NCBI GenBank assembly: GCA_963971425.1
Contig: OZ020517.1
Coordinates: forward strand, 24,066,462-24,130,461
DNA from: Bryoerythrophyllum caledonicum
Lineage: Eukaryota > Streptophyta > Bryopsida > Pottiales > Pottiaceae
Direction of reading: 5' to 3'
Length of the DNA: 64,000 bases
The notes under the pieces were generated by a model. The model was given only the letters and a program-made list of their open reading frames with translations. It ran no database searches and was not told the origin of the DNA. The position numbers and the translations under genes are program-made. This document shows, one piece after another, positions 1 to 11,907 of this stretch (position 1 is its first letter; each line of letters opens with the position of its first letter).

Positions 1-1485
1 CCGAACGAGAGCGCCTCGGCCACTCCGCCGCGGCCGCTGAGGAAGGTGATGGTGTTCTGCGACGGGACGTGGTGCGGCCAGCTGACAGGCACAAACACGA
101 ACGTGAAGATCCTCGCGGACAAAATGGCCCATCGCAAAGTCGCCTCCGGGGAGCGGTTCGAGGATGACGACACCAACATCGTGGGCTGCTACTTCGACGG
201 CGAGGGCGTGCAGGGCGGGTTCGCGGACTACATCCTGGACGGCGCCTTAGGCGGGCGCATCAAGGAGGACTGCCTGGAGGCTTACAGATTCATCATGGAC
301 GAGTTCGAGGCCTGCGACGGCCACTGCGAGGCGTGGCTGATCGGACTCAGCCGCGGAGCCTACACCGTGCGCTGCGTCGCGGGCATGATCAACAACTGCG
401 GCCTGATCGGCAAAAAGAAAATCATGGGGTTGGCGGACCTAGACCTCGTCGTGCAGAGCGCGTACAGCTACTACCGCGACCGAAACGCGCTCTACATGCC
501 CAACAGTGACTACATGATGGACTGGAAGCAGCGCCACAGCCGCGCGATGCCGCGCCCGCCCGTGAAGTTCATGGGGCTGTTCGAGACGGGGGGCTGCCTC
601 GGGATCCCGACGCTTAACCCCGGCATGGGCGTGGACTTGTACGGCGAGCTCAACTTCTACGGCAAGGCGGATGAGGGCGCGTCGGCCGTGTCTGGTGAGG
701 TCGAGCGCGTGTACCAGGCGCACGGGGTCCACGACCGGTGCTCCGTCTTCAAGCCCTGTCATGTGAAGCGCGACAGGACGAACGAGGAATTCTCCTACAA
801 CAAGCAGGGCATGAACCTGGAGTACAAAACGGAGGAGCTCTGGTTCCCTGGCGCGCATTACGACCTGGGCCGCCAGAAGTTCATGTTCTACAAGTCGCCG
901 AATCTGCTACCCGCCAAACCCCAGACCGACGGATTCCGAAAACTCGCCGCGCAGGTCGCCAGCAACCTCGTCCAGCGAGCGGTCAGCTTCGCGTCCACTC
1001 GCGTGCTGCGCATCCCGGACATCCACCCTAACTACGATTTCGCAAACCTGGTTCTCGCCTGGATGACTCGCAAGATGGCAGAAACGGACCCTGTCGCGTT
1101 CGCGACGCTCCACGACGAGGTGATGAACTCGGACCTGGTGGCGCGCCCGCCGCCGGAGTCGCGCGCGACGCGGTTCTTCAACTGGGTGACCATGAAGCCG
1201 GTCGCGGTCGAGAACGACGCATATGATCGTTTTATGGATAACGCGTACTTTGGATTCGATTTCCTGCCATTCGCGCATCGGTTCCTGGTGGGCTTTTTTA
1301 GTCGGTACATCCTCGTGGACCGCACAATCCGGGATCCGCCGCCCGGCCTCGAGCCGCCCGTCAGGTTCCTTTCGCCCGAGCACCGCCTCATCGGCGACGT
1401 GGGGTCGTACCGGTCCCGCAGCTACGACTTGTACAAGCAGGAGCTCGCCATGCAGAACCGCGACGTAGTGTTAGTCGACGAGTAG
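1..1485 (+). CDS. DUF2235 alpha/beta-hydrolase (Tle1-like phospholipase family), 5' end outside window
   Basis: Seen: a single open frame runs from the left edge to the TAG at 1483-1485. The frame is open upstream of the first ATG (49-51), so the true start probably lies outside the window. The N-terminal FCDGTW motif and the GLSRGAY nucleophile elbow (GxSxG; Ser codon near 349-351) are the hallmarks of DUF2235, the fold of T6SS Tle1-type lipases. WFPGAHYDLG (near 841-870) matches the usual FPGxHxDVGGGY and supplies the probable catalytic His. The usual acidic motif (DTVG) reads FETGG near 571-588, so Asp is replaced by Glu or has moved. Known: the family is common in bacteria and fungi and patchy in plants; substrates of eukaryotic members are mostly unknown. 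Inferred: a lipid or ester hydrolase, possibly of old horizontal origin. The sequence is strongly GC-rich compared with its flanks, with no intron in the visible part and no clear signal peptide in what is seen. Confidence 0.8.
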   Translation, partial: PNESASATPPRPLRKVMVFCDGTWCGQLTGTNTNVKILADKMAHRKVASGERFEDDDTNIVGCYFDGEGVQGGFADYILDGALGGRIKEDCLEAYRFIMDEFEACDGHCEAWLIGLSRGAYTVRCVAGMINNCGLIGKKKIMGLADLDLVVQSAYSYYRDRNALYMPNSDYMMDWKQRHSRAMPRPPVKFMGLFETGGCLGIPTLNPGMGVDLYGELNFYGKADEGASAVSGEVERVYQAHGVHDRCSVFKPCHVKRDRTNEEFSYNKQGMNLEYKTEELWFPGAHYDLGRQKFMFYKSPNLLPAKPQTDGFRKLAAQVASNLVQRAVSFASTRVLRIPDIHPNYDFANLVLAWMTRKMAETDPVAFATLHDEVMNSDLVARPPPESRATRFFNWVTMKPVAVENDAYDRFMDNAYFGFDFLPFAHRFLVGFFSRYILVDRTIRDPPPGLEPPVRFLSPEHRLIGDVGSYRSRSYDLYKQELAMQNRDVVLVDE

Positions 1486-3263
1486 GCACTTTCTGCCAAG
1501 ATCACAAGCTGCCGGAAGCATGAATCATGTGCAGTTCATGAGGCTTCTGTGGAAAGATTTGGTTGACGTGCAAGGAACTGTCTCATGTGTACAATGGAAT
1601 CCATGCTTGGAGCGTTTCGGTGCGTGCGGAAATACTGCTGCCAGTGATTGTCGCCGTGTCCATGACATCTTTGCGTACGAATAATTTTTCATGGTGAATT
1701 CAGCGTCAGGATAGGTTTTTTTTATGTCGTACCAAAGTGCAAAGACTCTAGATGTGATGTACAAGCATACTGGTTGCTTTACTCTAGCGTGCAAGAATTA
1801 CAGAGGTTTCCCTTTCTTGCGTGCAGGAATTGAGTGGCCTTCACTCCTTGAACATTTCCACTTATCCCCGCTCACTTCATCACAGCTTTTTTATTTGTCA
1901 ATTGTTGTTCTTTTCAGAACTCAGACAAGCTTCAACATTCCGACTGAGACCGATGTGTATAACCTCGTAAAAAGAAATGGATCCACCATTTCACTGACAT
2001 ATCTAAAATTCATGTATAGCATAACTAGACAGTTTGCACTTAGAATGATAAAATCACCTTTGAAAGAGTCATAATTTAAGGACCAGCTTGGAACGGTGGG
2101 TGAAAATCAAGTAGGAGAATAAAATTCAGCATGTCTATTTCTTCCGTACCTTGGCAATCTAAGCTATGCATAATACAACCAGTTCCATTCTGTTCTGTAT
2201 TGAAGCAATATATTCACTGAAATCAGAATTTGCACGACAGAATTGCAATAAGTTCGGAGACAATTATCTACTCTGACGAATGTTCGATGATGTGCGAGTT
2301 TTTCCTAAAGTTCAGACCATGGTACTATCAACATTTATAAGGGTAGATATGAAGATTAGAAATTTTGTTTACATCATAACATTTGCACTTCATTCTCTGA
2401 GGCCCCACTGGACAAATCACAAATCTTCAGTGATCAAAAGGTGAGATGCAAACTACTCATAATAATGGCAAGTAGAGAATCACAATTTTTACACTCCTTT
2501 CACAAATATAGCGCCAAGTTAGTTGTTGAAATATACAACCAAGGATACGATCAGACCCCTGAATACAAGATCCTAACATACTCACAACTCTCGTCGTAGT
2601 AAGCATCTCACGGTATCATACCCGGCCAGAGTGTAGCAGTTGAGGCAATCGATCTCCGCTCATGCGATCACCCAACCTGCACATCACTAGTTCTCTTGTG
2701 ACATACAAACAGACAATGAGCAGACGGACGCCGGATGCTCTGCAACCGCAGCCATGTCGTCCGAGGTGCTGCAGGCATGATGCAGCGACCGCAGCCGAGC
2801 TGATTATTGTCGGAAAAATCGTGTGGCGCGGCAGCCTCGCCGTCACACTAATGTGTGGTAGTACCTTACCCGACCTTCTCTTCTTATCTCACTGCAAGAG
2901 TAGGAAGACAGTCAGTTCGAGAATGTCAAATCGACATTGCCTTCTCATTAGGGTTTAAAGAGGGTTTAGTGATGACTGTCACACGAGATGAATAGCAGGC
3001 TGGAGAAGATTATCAGACAAAATGGCAAATGTTGATGTGAGAAAAATCTTGAACTTGGGTTTGTGACTGAGCCCAAGTAAAAACAAGAAAACTGGATGTC
3101 TAGCTTAAGAGATATCGAATGAAGCTCATGTTCTTTCCAGAGGTTTGTGAGTTTGGTTTAGTGAAACATTGGCTACACTTGAGGGTTTACAGCAAAAATG
3201 TAAGATTTCGCTTCAGTGTTGACAGGAAGAGAGGGTTTGAGTTTTTGTGTGACTGACCTGAGT
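1486..3263. other. intergenic spacer, no gene seen
   Basis: This AT-rich spacer lies between two convergent genes (DUF2235 on +, GT34 on -), so it should hold both 3' untranslated regions. Short open frames here have no family resemblance or consistent codon use. No repeat or transposon end was recognised. Confidence 0.6.
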
Positions 3264-4544
3264 TTACACAGCCTTTTTCGCCTTGGCAGCAGCGGTTTCG
3301 TTTGAAGACGCAATGGGCACAACTTCTGGCGTCTTCAGCGTCTTATGTAGGAACCCGTAGCGGTTGATGACTTGATTATCCGCGAAGTTGACCGCCCGTT
3401 CCATGTGCATCAAGCAGAGGTCGGGGGTGTACTCCGGGTTGATGGAGCCGCAGCAGAACTCGCAGCCACAGAAATGGGTGACGAAGGGCCAGCGGTCGTC
3501 GCCGTAGAGCCCCGGTTTGTACTTCTCCATTATCTCCTCGAACCGCCCGGTGATGACTCTCCAGTAGCCCTGGAAGTAGTACGAGCTCTCGAGGTACACC
3601 TTGGAGCCCCAGCGCTCGCGATCGGTGACCATGAGGTACACGAGCCCGGACTGGTCGTCGGCCTCACCCCTGCCTCTGTCCGGGAGCGCCTTGGTGAGGA
3701 ACTTGCCACAGCCGTCGCGGATCTTGCCCTTGGGGCTCATGGGCGCCCAGGCGTGCAGCATGTCCATGGACCACTGGCAGTTCCGGAGGAGGAACACACC
3801 GGCGTTGAGCCCCAGCCATGAGCGTTTGTCGTAGACTGCGTCGTCCCAGCCGTGCATCACCATGTTGTGATTCTTGTACTTCTCCAAGGGGAGCTCGAAC
3901 GACATGTCCGTGAAAATGGCGTCGGCGTCCATCCACCAGAACCAGTCGATTTCCGGGTGCTGCTTCATGAGCATGTGGGTGAGGAACGTCTTCACCCACC
4001 ACGACGTCATCTCGGCGTCGATGGCGTCCATGTTGTAGTAGAGCTCAATGCCGTGCAGCCGAGCGTAGTCCATCTTGTTCTTAATCGATTTCAGCAGCAT
4101 CTGATCCCCCTGTTTGTTCTCACACTTCTTCGAGTGCGAGGACGTGATGATCATGATGCGGGGCTTCCGGTTCACTCCGCTGGAGGAGTTCGTGAAGCGC
4201 TTGATGGCGTCCGAGCGCGTCTTGTCCCAGTTTACCACAGCCGGGCCGAACTTCGTGAACGGCTTGCTGGAGTTCAGGAACTGCTGCATACCAATGTCGA
4301 TCTCGGCGAGCTCCGCCTTGATCTCCTCCGGGGTCATTCGCTTCGGCCCGAACTGCTTCCCCCCGAAGCCCCGACCGGTCAGCACACCGGTGAGGGCGGG
4401 GTTTGAGGAGAAAGCCCACAGCCCGAGGAGGCACACGCCTGCCACGAACAAGAGCCCATTCACCACCCGGCTCTGGAAGCTCCGGCCTCGGAATGATTCC
4501 GATTGTGCCAGCAAGTTCTGCGTTTTCTTTCCGTCGTCCTTCAT
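3264..4544 (-). CDS. Family GT34 glycosyltransferase (xyloglucan xylosyltransferase / galactomannan galactosyltransferase type)
   Basis: Seen: an intronless 426-residue frame. It has a short cytosolic tail, a single membrane segment at about residues 28-46 (type II Golgi anchor), a stem, then the GT34 catalytic domain: RIMIITSSHSKKC at about 129-141, WFWWMDADAIF at 201-211 (DxD-type DAD at 206-208 for metal and nucleotide sugar), HGWDDAVYD, LNAGVFLLRNCQWS, and C-terminal THFCGCEFC and CLMHMERAVNFADNQV. Known: plant GT34 enzymes add alpha-1,6-xylose to the glucan backbone of xyloglucan (XXT) or alpha-1,6-galactose to mannans, in the Golgi lumen. Length is slightly below typical XXTs (about 450-460). 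Substrate cannot be decided from sequence alone. The start is the first ATG of the frame and gives a good signal-anchor. GC-rich like the DUF2235 gene it faces tail to tail. Confidence 0.92.
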   Translation of the reverse strand: MKDDGKKTQNLLAQSESFRGRSFQSRVVNGLLFVAGVCLLGLWAFSSNPALTGVLTGRGFGGKQFGPKRMTPEEIKAELAEIDIGMQQFLNSSKPFTKFGPAVVNWDKTRSDAIKRFTNSSSGVNRKPRIMIITSSHSKKCENKQGDQMLLKSIKNKMDYARLHGIELYYNMDAIDAEMTSWWVKTFLTHMLMKQHPEIDWFWWMDADAIFTDMSFELPLEKYKNHNMVMHGWDDAVYDKRSWLGLNAGVFLLRNCQWSMDMLHAWAPMSPKGKIRDGCGKFLTKALPDRGRGEADDQSGLVYLMVTDRERWGSKVYLESSYYFQGYWRVITGRFEEIMEKYKPGLYGDDRWPFVTHFCGCEFCCGSINPEYTPDLCLMHMERAVNFADNQVINRYGFLHKTLKTPEVVPIASSNETAAAKAKKAV

Positions 4545-5900
4545 GCTTACTGCTCCTTTACTCCTTCTGCCAAATTACTCACTTCATCAGCCTGTAATTA
4601 AAAAACCTTCAATAACGACACACTTCGCAGACTGGTAGTGTAAACTTACGAAAGCCAAGAGAAACTGACAGTGAACTCTAATCTGCTCCAAACTGTGCTC
4701 TAATCTGCTAGGACCGTGCTTCCTACGAACAGCAACAGAGATGATTCGCATGCAAACTGACGAGAGTTATAATGTGCCCTCACCCGTACTCCAGCACTCG
4801 TACTCTCAATCGCATGCCGCCTCACTAAACCATCAAGAACCCCAGCTCTAAGGTTAAGTGCTACCTTCAGTGAGACACTCGAAGCGGCTAATTAAGAACG
4901 GAAGCAACTACTGAGATTCCAAACCTAATCTGAATTTCCTAGCAGCCGGCAAGCAACAGAAAAGAAGGGGACCAACGTGAGCAAGGGGCAGGATCTAGAA
5001 AACCTGGCTTACATGAAACACTCTCGGAGCCACTGCGGGAAATCAAGCAGCAAAGAAGAATGCTACTGCGACCGATTGACTCGACTCGGAGCGGAAAGAA
5101 GTCTAAGTATGAAGCTCTGAAACGGGGAAAAAGAGCCCTAAAATATGTAGCCGCTCTGGAAAAAATCGAAGACACAGTGCATGACCATCTCTCACCTGTA
5201 GTCTTCAAGCAAAGCCGGAAATCACCTACACAGTCAGTATACGAATTGAGGAGGTGGAACTATCTAAAGAAGAGTAGCACCTCGAAGACCAAGGGATCAC
5301 AAACAGAAGATCTCCGAGTGAGCACCGCTCCCTAGACAGAGTGGCTCCAGGGTCTGACTGACTTCGACTCGTTTGTGCGCTTCTGGTATTTACGTGTCAG
5401 TCCTGGCGATGATTGAGACGATCTCGGGGGCCCACTCGCTAGCTACTCTCACAACAGCTAGATTCCGACCTGACACAAAACAACATACGCAAGACGAGCC
5501 GCTAGTTCGAGATCAAGGATTGCGGCAGCCCTAAAGCAAGCCTCAGGAAACTACGAGAGTCGCCGCTCAATAATGCAATCCCCACTCGCAAGCCAACCAC
5601 TCCACCTCCTCCTCTCTCAAGGCTAAGGCCGTAAAGCGGCGTCAGTGACGACGTCAGAGCATCATCACAGTAGGGCCTATCCAGAAGCTCTAGGTGACTG
5701 GCACTGCACAACTCCCTTGCACCGCAGGAGCTCGAAATCGCCACACCAAACAACGAAAAGATGCTAGAAACCTCGCTCAGGTTACGACAAGTGAGCTGTC
5801 AGCCAACAAAAGTGGCCAGGAGTACGTACCCAGAAGAAGCAGACAGGCCCACATGAAGTGTACCAGGTCGATCTAGTCTTCGCTTCTTCCTCTGCTAACC
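4545..5900 (-). promoter_or_regulatory. upstream region of the GT34 gene with possible leader intron
   Basis: On the minus strand a pyrimidine-rich acceptor (ending ATTACAG at 4592-4598) lies about 50 bases before the GT34 start codon, and a GTAAGT donor lies at 4644-4649. This suggests a spliced 5' leader, though a 58-base intron would be short for a plant and another donor further upstream may be the real one. Small open frames in 4.9-5.9 kb show no family resemblance. Confidence 0.3.
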
Positions 5901-6335
5901 TCCGATGACAGACAGGAGTCCTCGTTTGATGGACTTGACAATATGGTAACTTTGGGAAGAGGAATTATATAACTTGTAGTAGTCCTGGAAACGTTTTTCC
6001 ATAAAGTTTTGCGTCGCATCTTTCTGGAAACAACTCCGTTTTCACACGTTTGTTAGCAACGGTAAGATTGCTGTGAAGGAGTTGTTGTCAGTTGAAGAGT
6101 TCCGGAGTCTTTGACTTGATTCCTGGTCACGGAACAGTGATTCGGGGGATGATTGTGAGGATTGCCGTGACTTTGACTTGATTACTGTTCACGGAACAGT
6201 AATTGGGGGGGATGATTGTGAGGATTACTGTGTCATTGACTTGACTCTTGTTGAAGCAGGTTTCCCTACAGAACCTAAATTCCCCACTTTGACTTCAATT
6301 ATCTTTCAATCATTCGGTCAAGGTTCACCACATTT
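5901..6335. repeat. spacer with two-copy tandem duplication and short palindrome
   Basis: A roughly 62-bp segment is duplicated in tandem (about 6112-6172 and 6173-6235), sharing CACGGAACAGT and GGGATGATTGTGAGGATT. The second copy contains a perfect palindrome with 10-bp arms around ACG at 6181-6203 (ATTACTGTTC / GAACAGTAAT). The rest of the stretch shows nothing recognisable. Confidence 0.6.
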
Positions 6336-6346
6336 TTACCGCATAA

Positions 6347-6966
6347 TAGAGTTTTCTTGAAAATGCTTCCGGAAGGGGCAAGTCAGGAGGAATATGGTGC
6401 AAGAGAGTATGAGATGTATAAACGGAAAAAAAAAAGAGCACGAGGAAATTTCATATTGCCTTTTTCTGCAGCAATGAAATGCTTTGCAATCAGTGTTCTT
6501 GGGCCCTACACCATGCAAGCTAAAGCTCCCATAGTACCCTAAGTTCTCAAAGGGTTGACCAATAGTTCCCCCAAACCTTTCCCAAGCCAAGACACCATGG
6601 CATGTGGTCCCGGTTACTAACATGAGACCCTAAGAGTCGGGTACCTATCTAGTGTATTTTGGTGACTTTCAGGACAACTCCAATAGAGTTTTCCTGAAAG
6701 TCACCAAATTACATAAGATATTCACCCCGGGTCTTATGGCCTTATGTTAGTAATCGGGACCTCATGCACATGGTCCCGTTGGTTTGGGAAAGGTGTGGGG
6801 AACTATTAGTCAACTCCTTGAGAACTTAGGGTATTATGGGGGAGCTTTAGCTAGGGCCTAAGAGCATTTCATTGGTGCAAAAAAAAAGAGCATGAGATTT
6901 CTCAACCTTTTGGCACCATTTCCATACTGACTTGCCTCTTTGCTACACACTTTCAAGAAAACTCTA
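6347..6966. mobile_element. foldback / MITE-like element
   Basis: The ends are inverted copies of TAGAGTTTTCTTGAAA (6347-6362 and 6951-6966). Almost the whole 620 bp folds back on itself: blocks such as CTTTGAGAAC/GTTCTCAAAG-like, CCCTTTCCCAAACC/GGTTTGGGAAAG and GGTCCCG recur in inverted order. The centre is a hairpin near 6660-6707 with TGGTGACTTTCAGGA paired to TCCTGAAAGTCACCA. There is no coding capacity. Confidence 0.7.
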
Positions 6967-9491
6967 ATGCCATTTAGAAGAAGATCTTACGGTTACATTC
7001 TCAAAAAGTTCATCTTTGCAGTTTTTAATTCATGGAGTAAAGAACCCTCTAAAATGCCTTGGTTCTTTAGAGATTATGCGTAATAACGCAAAGAAGGGAA
7101 GTCTGCTCATGTGATTGACAGCTTTTACTTGGAGGAATGACAACATCATCCGCCCACCACAAATCATAAATTTGCCCTACTCCTCATAAACTCCTCAAAA
7201 GCATCAAAGCTTGTACAGTTGCACTTTTAGAGAAATCATTTGGCATAGTTAGGAAGTTTATATTACCGTTTAGAACATTATGTGAAAAGGACTTAATCCT
7301 TAGTTTAAATCGATACTGTTTTTAGAATGGCAACCATGCATGTATTCAACGTCATACATCAATACCAGCTGAGCTAAATCCAAGAGAACTTGAAGGGAAA
7401 AAAAAGCCCTAAACCCTGGTATTTGCCAGAAAACCTCAGCTGGTTCGATTTCCTCCCAATTATCTCACTTTCCAGGTCAGATATAGGCCAATAGTTGCGT
7501 AAATACTGTGAAAGGTTCCCAAAGCATAATGTGTGCTTGTAAAACGGTACTTTATTTATAGATGTAGAAATAAAAAATGACCTCCAATCTGAGTTGAGAG
7601 AGGTGAAGAAAGTGTGACTGCCCCCCAGCTTTTTAAAACTGAGGCATCACTTTGCTTGTGTCAAAAAAAAAAAAAAAAAACTGAAGCATCAGCAGCGTTT
7701 GCGCATGTTCCACTATTTTAATGAGCCTGTTTGTGTTCGGCAACGTGCATGTTCAAATTAAAGGTGGAAAGCACAAGAAAGTCTATTTCAAGGAGTGGTA
7801 CAGGTCATGTTGCCGTTACCGCTGTATTTTTGGCAACTGTTTCACCACAGTTTGTCAATAATTTTTCATTGATTCTTTTTTTTTCTTTTTGAATACTGCG
7901 CATATCATTGTCAGAGATTTGACCGTATTTTCTTCTTTTGGATGGTGGGGACACGTCTTAACCCTATGAGGCCTGGGCAGGGTTGTTTTTTGTGGTTTTG
8001 GTGTTGTAACTTTCACCATGATTGACTGTCGTCTTCGCCGTACTAAGAATGCAGTTGCAGCTCCAAGAGAGCTTTCCAAAGCATCTTTCTAATCTACAAT
8101 TGATGCAGGCATTGGCAAACTACAAGGATTTTAGTGAAGCCGGATCACGATGAAATGTACCCACTCTGTATACTATGTTTTGCATAATCTATTACCCTCG
8201 TAGATTCTCCCAATGCCTCATGGTCCACATTGGTATTAATCCCTAAAGGACCGTGACAATTTCATACCAAATACATTTCAAATTGTTGATTCTAGTGCAA
8301 TGAGTACGGAAGGAACAATACTTTCCCTAGGTTTTATTTACTTCTTTTAGTATTATTCCCCACTTGCTTAAAATGTGTAATAATGTTTGACTTGAGATTA
8401 AAATAAATTACACAAAAGACAAGAATGTCTTTTTTTTTTAACATTCTCAAAGAAGGTAATATTCTCTATATGTATGTGAGAAGTGTGTTTTCCTTGGGGC
8501 CTCTAGCTGGGTCATTTCCTGAAAGAGATTAGAAAGGGAAATTATTGGTGTGGTAAATGTGGGGGTTCTGACATTTTATTACTTTCTAAACTCTCGAGGA
8601 AAATGAACAGGAAAGAGTAAGTGCAGTAAAATTAGCAAGAACGTTTATCACGGTTGTTTTTCACGTGTTAGCAGGCTTAACTTAAGTTATATCCAAGTCA
8701 CTTATAGTTTGTATTTGCCATAAAAAATTGGGTGCCTTGACATGAAAAGTTTATGCCGAAAGGACCAAGTGTCCGCTTAGGGAAAAAAATTACTTTGACT
8801 TCAGTTATCTTCAATCCGTATTGTCCAAAATCATCTTTACCACATCTGAGTTATTTGTAAAGGGAACCGGTCTTTGTCCTCCTTTTTTTCATGGAAATGA
8901 AAATCTAACCTGTATTTGAGTGTAGCCGCAAAGTAATCCTGTGAAATAAATTCAAGATTTGAGGGTTTTATGGAGGTGTCAGTTACCACAAATAGCACAA
9001 ATCTCCCAAAAACAAACAAGAACAGTGTTGAACAAGGTTGGCTGATTGGACCAGTGTGGTATGCATATTCAGCAAAGTCGTTGATATGGCTGATTGAACA
9101 AATCTGGCGCATATAAATGCAGAATGTCGCTGACATGGCTGACTAGAACAGAGTGTACCATGTGACAACACTCGGCGCTCAATAAAAGCCGAGCTCGAAG
9201 TGGAGTTTGGGAATTCTGGGGCTCAAAAACTAATTTGTCCAGTGTTCTAAAACCCTGCAAGTGGACTTGGCGACCCTGGCTTTTCCATTTTACAGGTCAG
9301 AAACTGAGGATTTGGAGTACTTTGCGGATAACTCTATCATCTCATGTAAGTTCAAAAGAAGATTCTACGGTTACATTTTCAAAAAGTTTAATTAGGCAAC
9401 TTTCAACCAATGGAGTCGAGATTGCTCTCAAATACCTTGGTCCTTTAGGAGTTAAAACTAATGACTCTTGATATTGAAATATGAAATTTAT
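6967..9491. other. AT-rich intergenic stretch with transposon remnants
   Basis: No gene is supported. The stretch contains poly-A/T runs (for example about 7662-7680). A 7.96-8.25 kb segment shares scattered motifs with the element at 44.64-44.93 kb (a TTAACCCTATGAGGCC-like start and a TCTATTACCCTCGTAGATTC-like core), suggesting one dispersed family. Confidence 0.45.
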
Positions 9492-9656
9492 ATTTGATTA
9501 CATAATGTCTACCCTTGAGAGGGGGGAGTAGCTCCATACTACTAAACCTATGTTTGGAGGACATTGGTTTAGTGGTGGAACGAATAGATACTTTATTCAA
9601 TCCGGCTCCCTTGCGAGGACTGGAGTTCTTCTTCTTCTGCTTCTTACATTTGATTA
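9492..9656 (+). mobile_element. SINE-like or 5'-truncated LINE insertion (copy 1 of the 3' module)
   Basis: A 147-bp insert (9501-9647) is flanked by the 9-bp direct repeat ATTTGATTA (9492-9500 and 9648-9656), a target-site duplication. The insert is nearly the whole structured module described for the 3' end of the 14.4-kb retrotransposon: ATGTCTACCC, then a long hairpin with CTAAACCTATGT paired to ACATTGGTTTAG, then TGGAGTTCTT followed by an impure CTT tail. It was evidently mobilised by target-primed reverse transcription from a transcript ending in this module. Confidence 0.75.
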
Positions 9657-11907
9657 TTTTGTAAATGTAACACTTGGAACATCAAATTCTCATATGTTGG
9701 CTTACAATATGAACAAGAGTGGACCCAACTATTTTTAAAACCCTTCATTCATTATTAAAAAAAAATTGGGTGTAAACTGAAACTAGAGTGGTTCCCATCA
9801 ATTTTCAATTCACATCAAATCATGTACTACATAAATACCGTGGGTTGTTTCAATGCATGATATGCAAAGTTAATGTGGACTTGCATCGAAGCAACATGTG
9901 AACCTAGTATGCACAAGTCTTTTGCGCACCTTTGCACACCAACAACTTGCAAACTTGCACAATCTTTGCAAGCAATCTATGAGCAACAAACTAGACTAGA
10001 TGATCAACCTACAAATTGTGAGCATTGGTTTGTTGCAAGCATCAAACGAGGCTTTAGCAGCGGAGAAGCGGCGGGATTAAACCCTGAAGACTAAAAGTCC
10101 CAAGGTGGGGTTTTAGTGATTTTGGGTAGTTTACGCCGATCTCACTTTGATCATAAATTTTTGAAATTTATGTTGGAGATGTGGATAAGTGGTAGCTTTG
10201 TGGGGAATGTTGTTTTTGAAAACAAATGCACAACACTAAAGTTGTAGGATTTCAAAATTTCAAACGTGGAGAGTAGGTATGACAGGCATGGTACTCTAGA
10301 GTTGAATAGTACTATTATAGAACTTAAAATAGTACCACTGTAGAGTTATATTGTGCAATTTGAAGTATTGAAGGAAAGTTCTTGGCAACCACCATTATTT
10401 TCACTTTAAATGTGTAGAAATTAAGGATATAATTATTTTTTGATCTAGAAATAAAACTACTTTCTTGTGTAATGTCTAATTTTATACCCCTGGTCATTTT
10501 TCTCATCGTAAACACCTCTGTCACTTGTGATTTTTGGCGTACAATGACCTAACACAAGGTAGGACATTGATCCATAAAATCTATGCATAATGTAGTGAAA
10601 AATTATGCCATTATCTTGAGTCAAAGTACGTTTACCTTGTATGCGCACGGAAGACAAAAAACAATACTACGTACTTCTAAAGCATGTATCTTACAATCCA
10701 TATGGTTAGAGATTAAAAATTGATTTGAGTGTTTTCTTGTAGTAGTAAACTTTAAGATCCTACATTGAAAATAGTAAAAATGTATCTTTATTGGTCTTGC
10801 AATGTCTAATATTAGATACGTAGGTATTGGGGTGTTTTTTATGAAATATAGTCTCAAACTCTCGGTCCTTTAGTGATTCACCCTTACTGCCCACGAGACC
10901 CTAAATGGGACTCTGGAGGTATTAAAACTCAAATTTCATGAAATCCATGAGGAATTAGGTTGTGAAATTTGAAGTTCAAATATGCGCACACATTAAATGT
11001 ACACTCTACAAAAATCAAATCATGATTTGGAATGATAGAACTATGGCAAAAGCTAGGATAGAACACAAAATACATCAATTACATTGAAATAGAATGAATT
11101 CCATGTTGCGTACTATGTTGTATTTTCATACACATGCAAAATGATTTTGGTCTCAAATTTTCATTGGAAAGATTTTTCATTGTTTTGTGATTGTTGATCT
11201 CTCTCATCACATACAAACCTTCCGTTTCAATTTGTATGAGTTTGGAACATTTTTGAATTCAATCAAGTAATGAGAAGTTAAAAAATTCATTAATAATCAT
11301 CTATAAATGTTTTCTTCACCTATGATATGTTAATGCAACGTTATTAACCGAGTGCACATGTGAACCTCTTTTATTCAAAGTACAAAAGGACTCGCAAGAA
11401 CCTATTGATGGATAAAGTAGCATACCCTCCGAAGTCCACAATTTTCATTTCTAATATACAATATTTTTAAACACTATAATCATTTCCATCAACCGTTGGA
11501 TGTTGTGCAAATTTTCCCAAAGTATAGGTCATGGTTTGAGTTCAATTTTGTAAGGATGGATACTAAAATGAGGCATTACATTTCCATCAAAGTTAGGTTT
11601 AAGAAAAAAATCAGCACATATCTTGGTTTTGGAGAAACATTACGTGGGCTCTAAAGGGTTAATGCAGATTTTATCAACACTAATTCTATTCCAAAACATC
11701 ATTCTTCACCTACAATACTATCACATCCACACTACATAAGGTGAACGGTGTGGCATACAAAAGTATGCATTTAAAAGTGGCATGCATGCAAGTGTAGGTG
11801 GAACAGTAATTTGACGATGGGCAATTATTCTCGGGAAGGGCTGGACCAGTAATGCAGGCCCTGTTTCAAGGTCATGGTGGTGGTTCCTGGGAGTTGCCAG
11901 GCATGTA
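9657..11907. other. AT-rich intergenic stretch
   Basis: No gene is supported; open frames are short and without family resemblance. A segment at about 11.17-11.29 kb resembles 44.94-45.06 kb in the same orientation (shared CATTGTTTTGTRATTGTTG and TTTGGAAYATTTT-type blocks), so a dispersed repeat is present. Confidence 0.45.

Noticed and set aside
439..1391. Long open frames antisense or out of frame to the DUF2235 gene
   Set aside because: They are shadows of a GC-rich gene; no domain and codon use follows the real frame.
3372..4638. Plus-strand open frames over the GT34 gene
   Set aside because: They are antisense shadows of the GC-rich coding region.
4939..5335. Possible small genes upstream of GT34
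   Set aside because: Open frames of 80-90 codons on both strands have no family resemblance and overlap the probable 5' leader.
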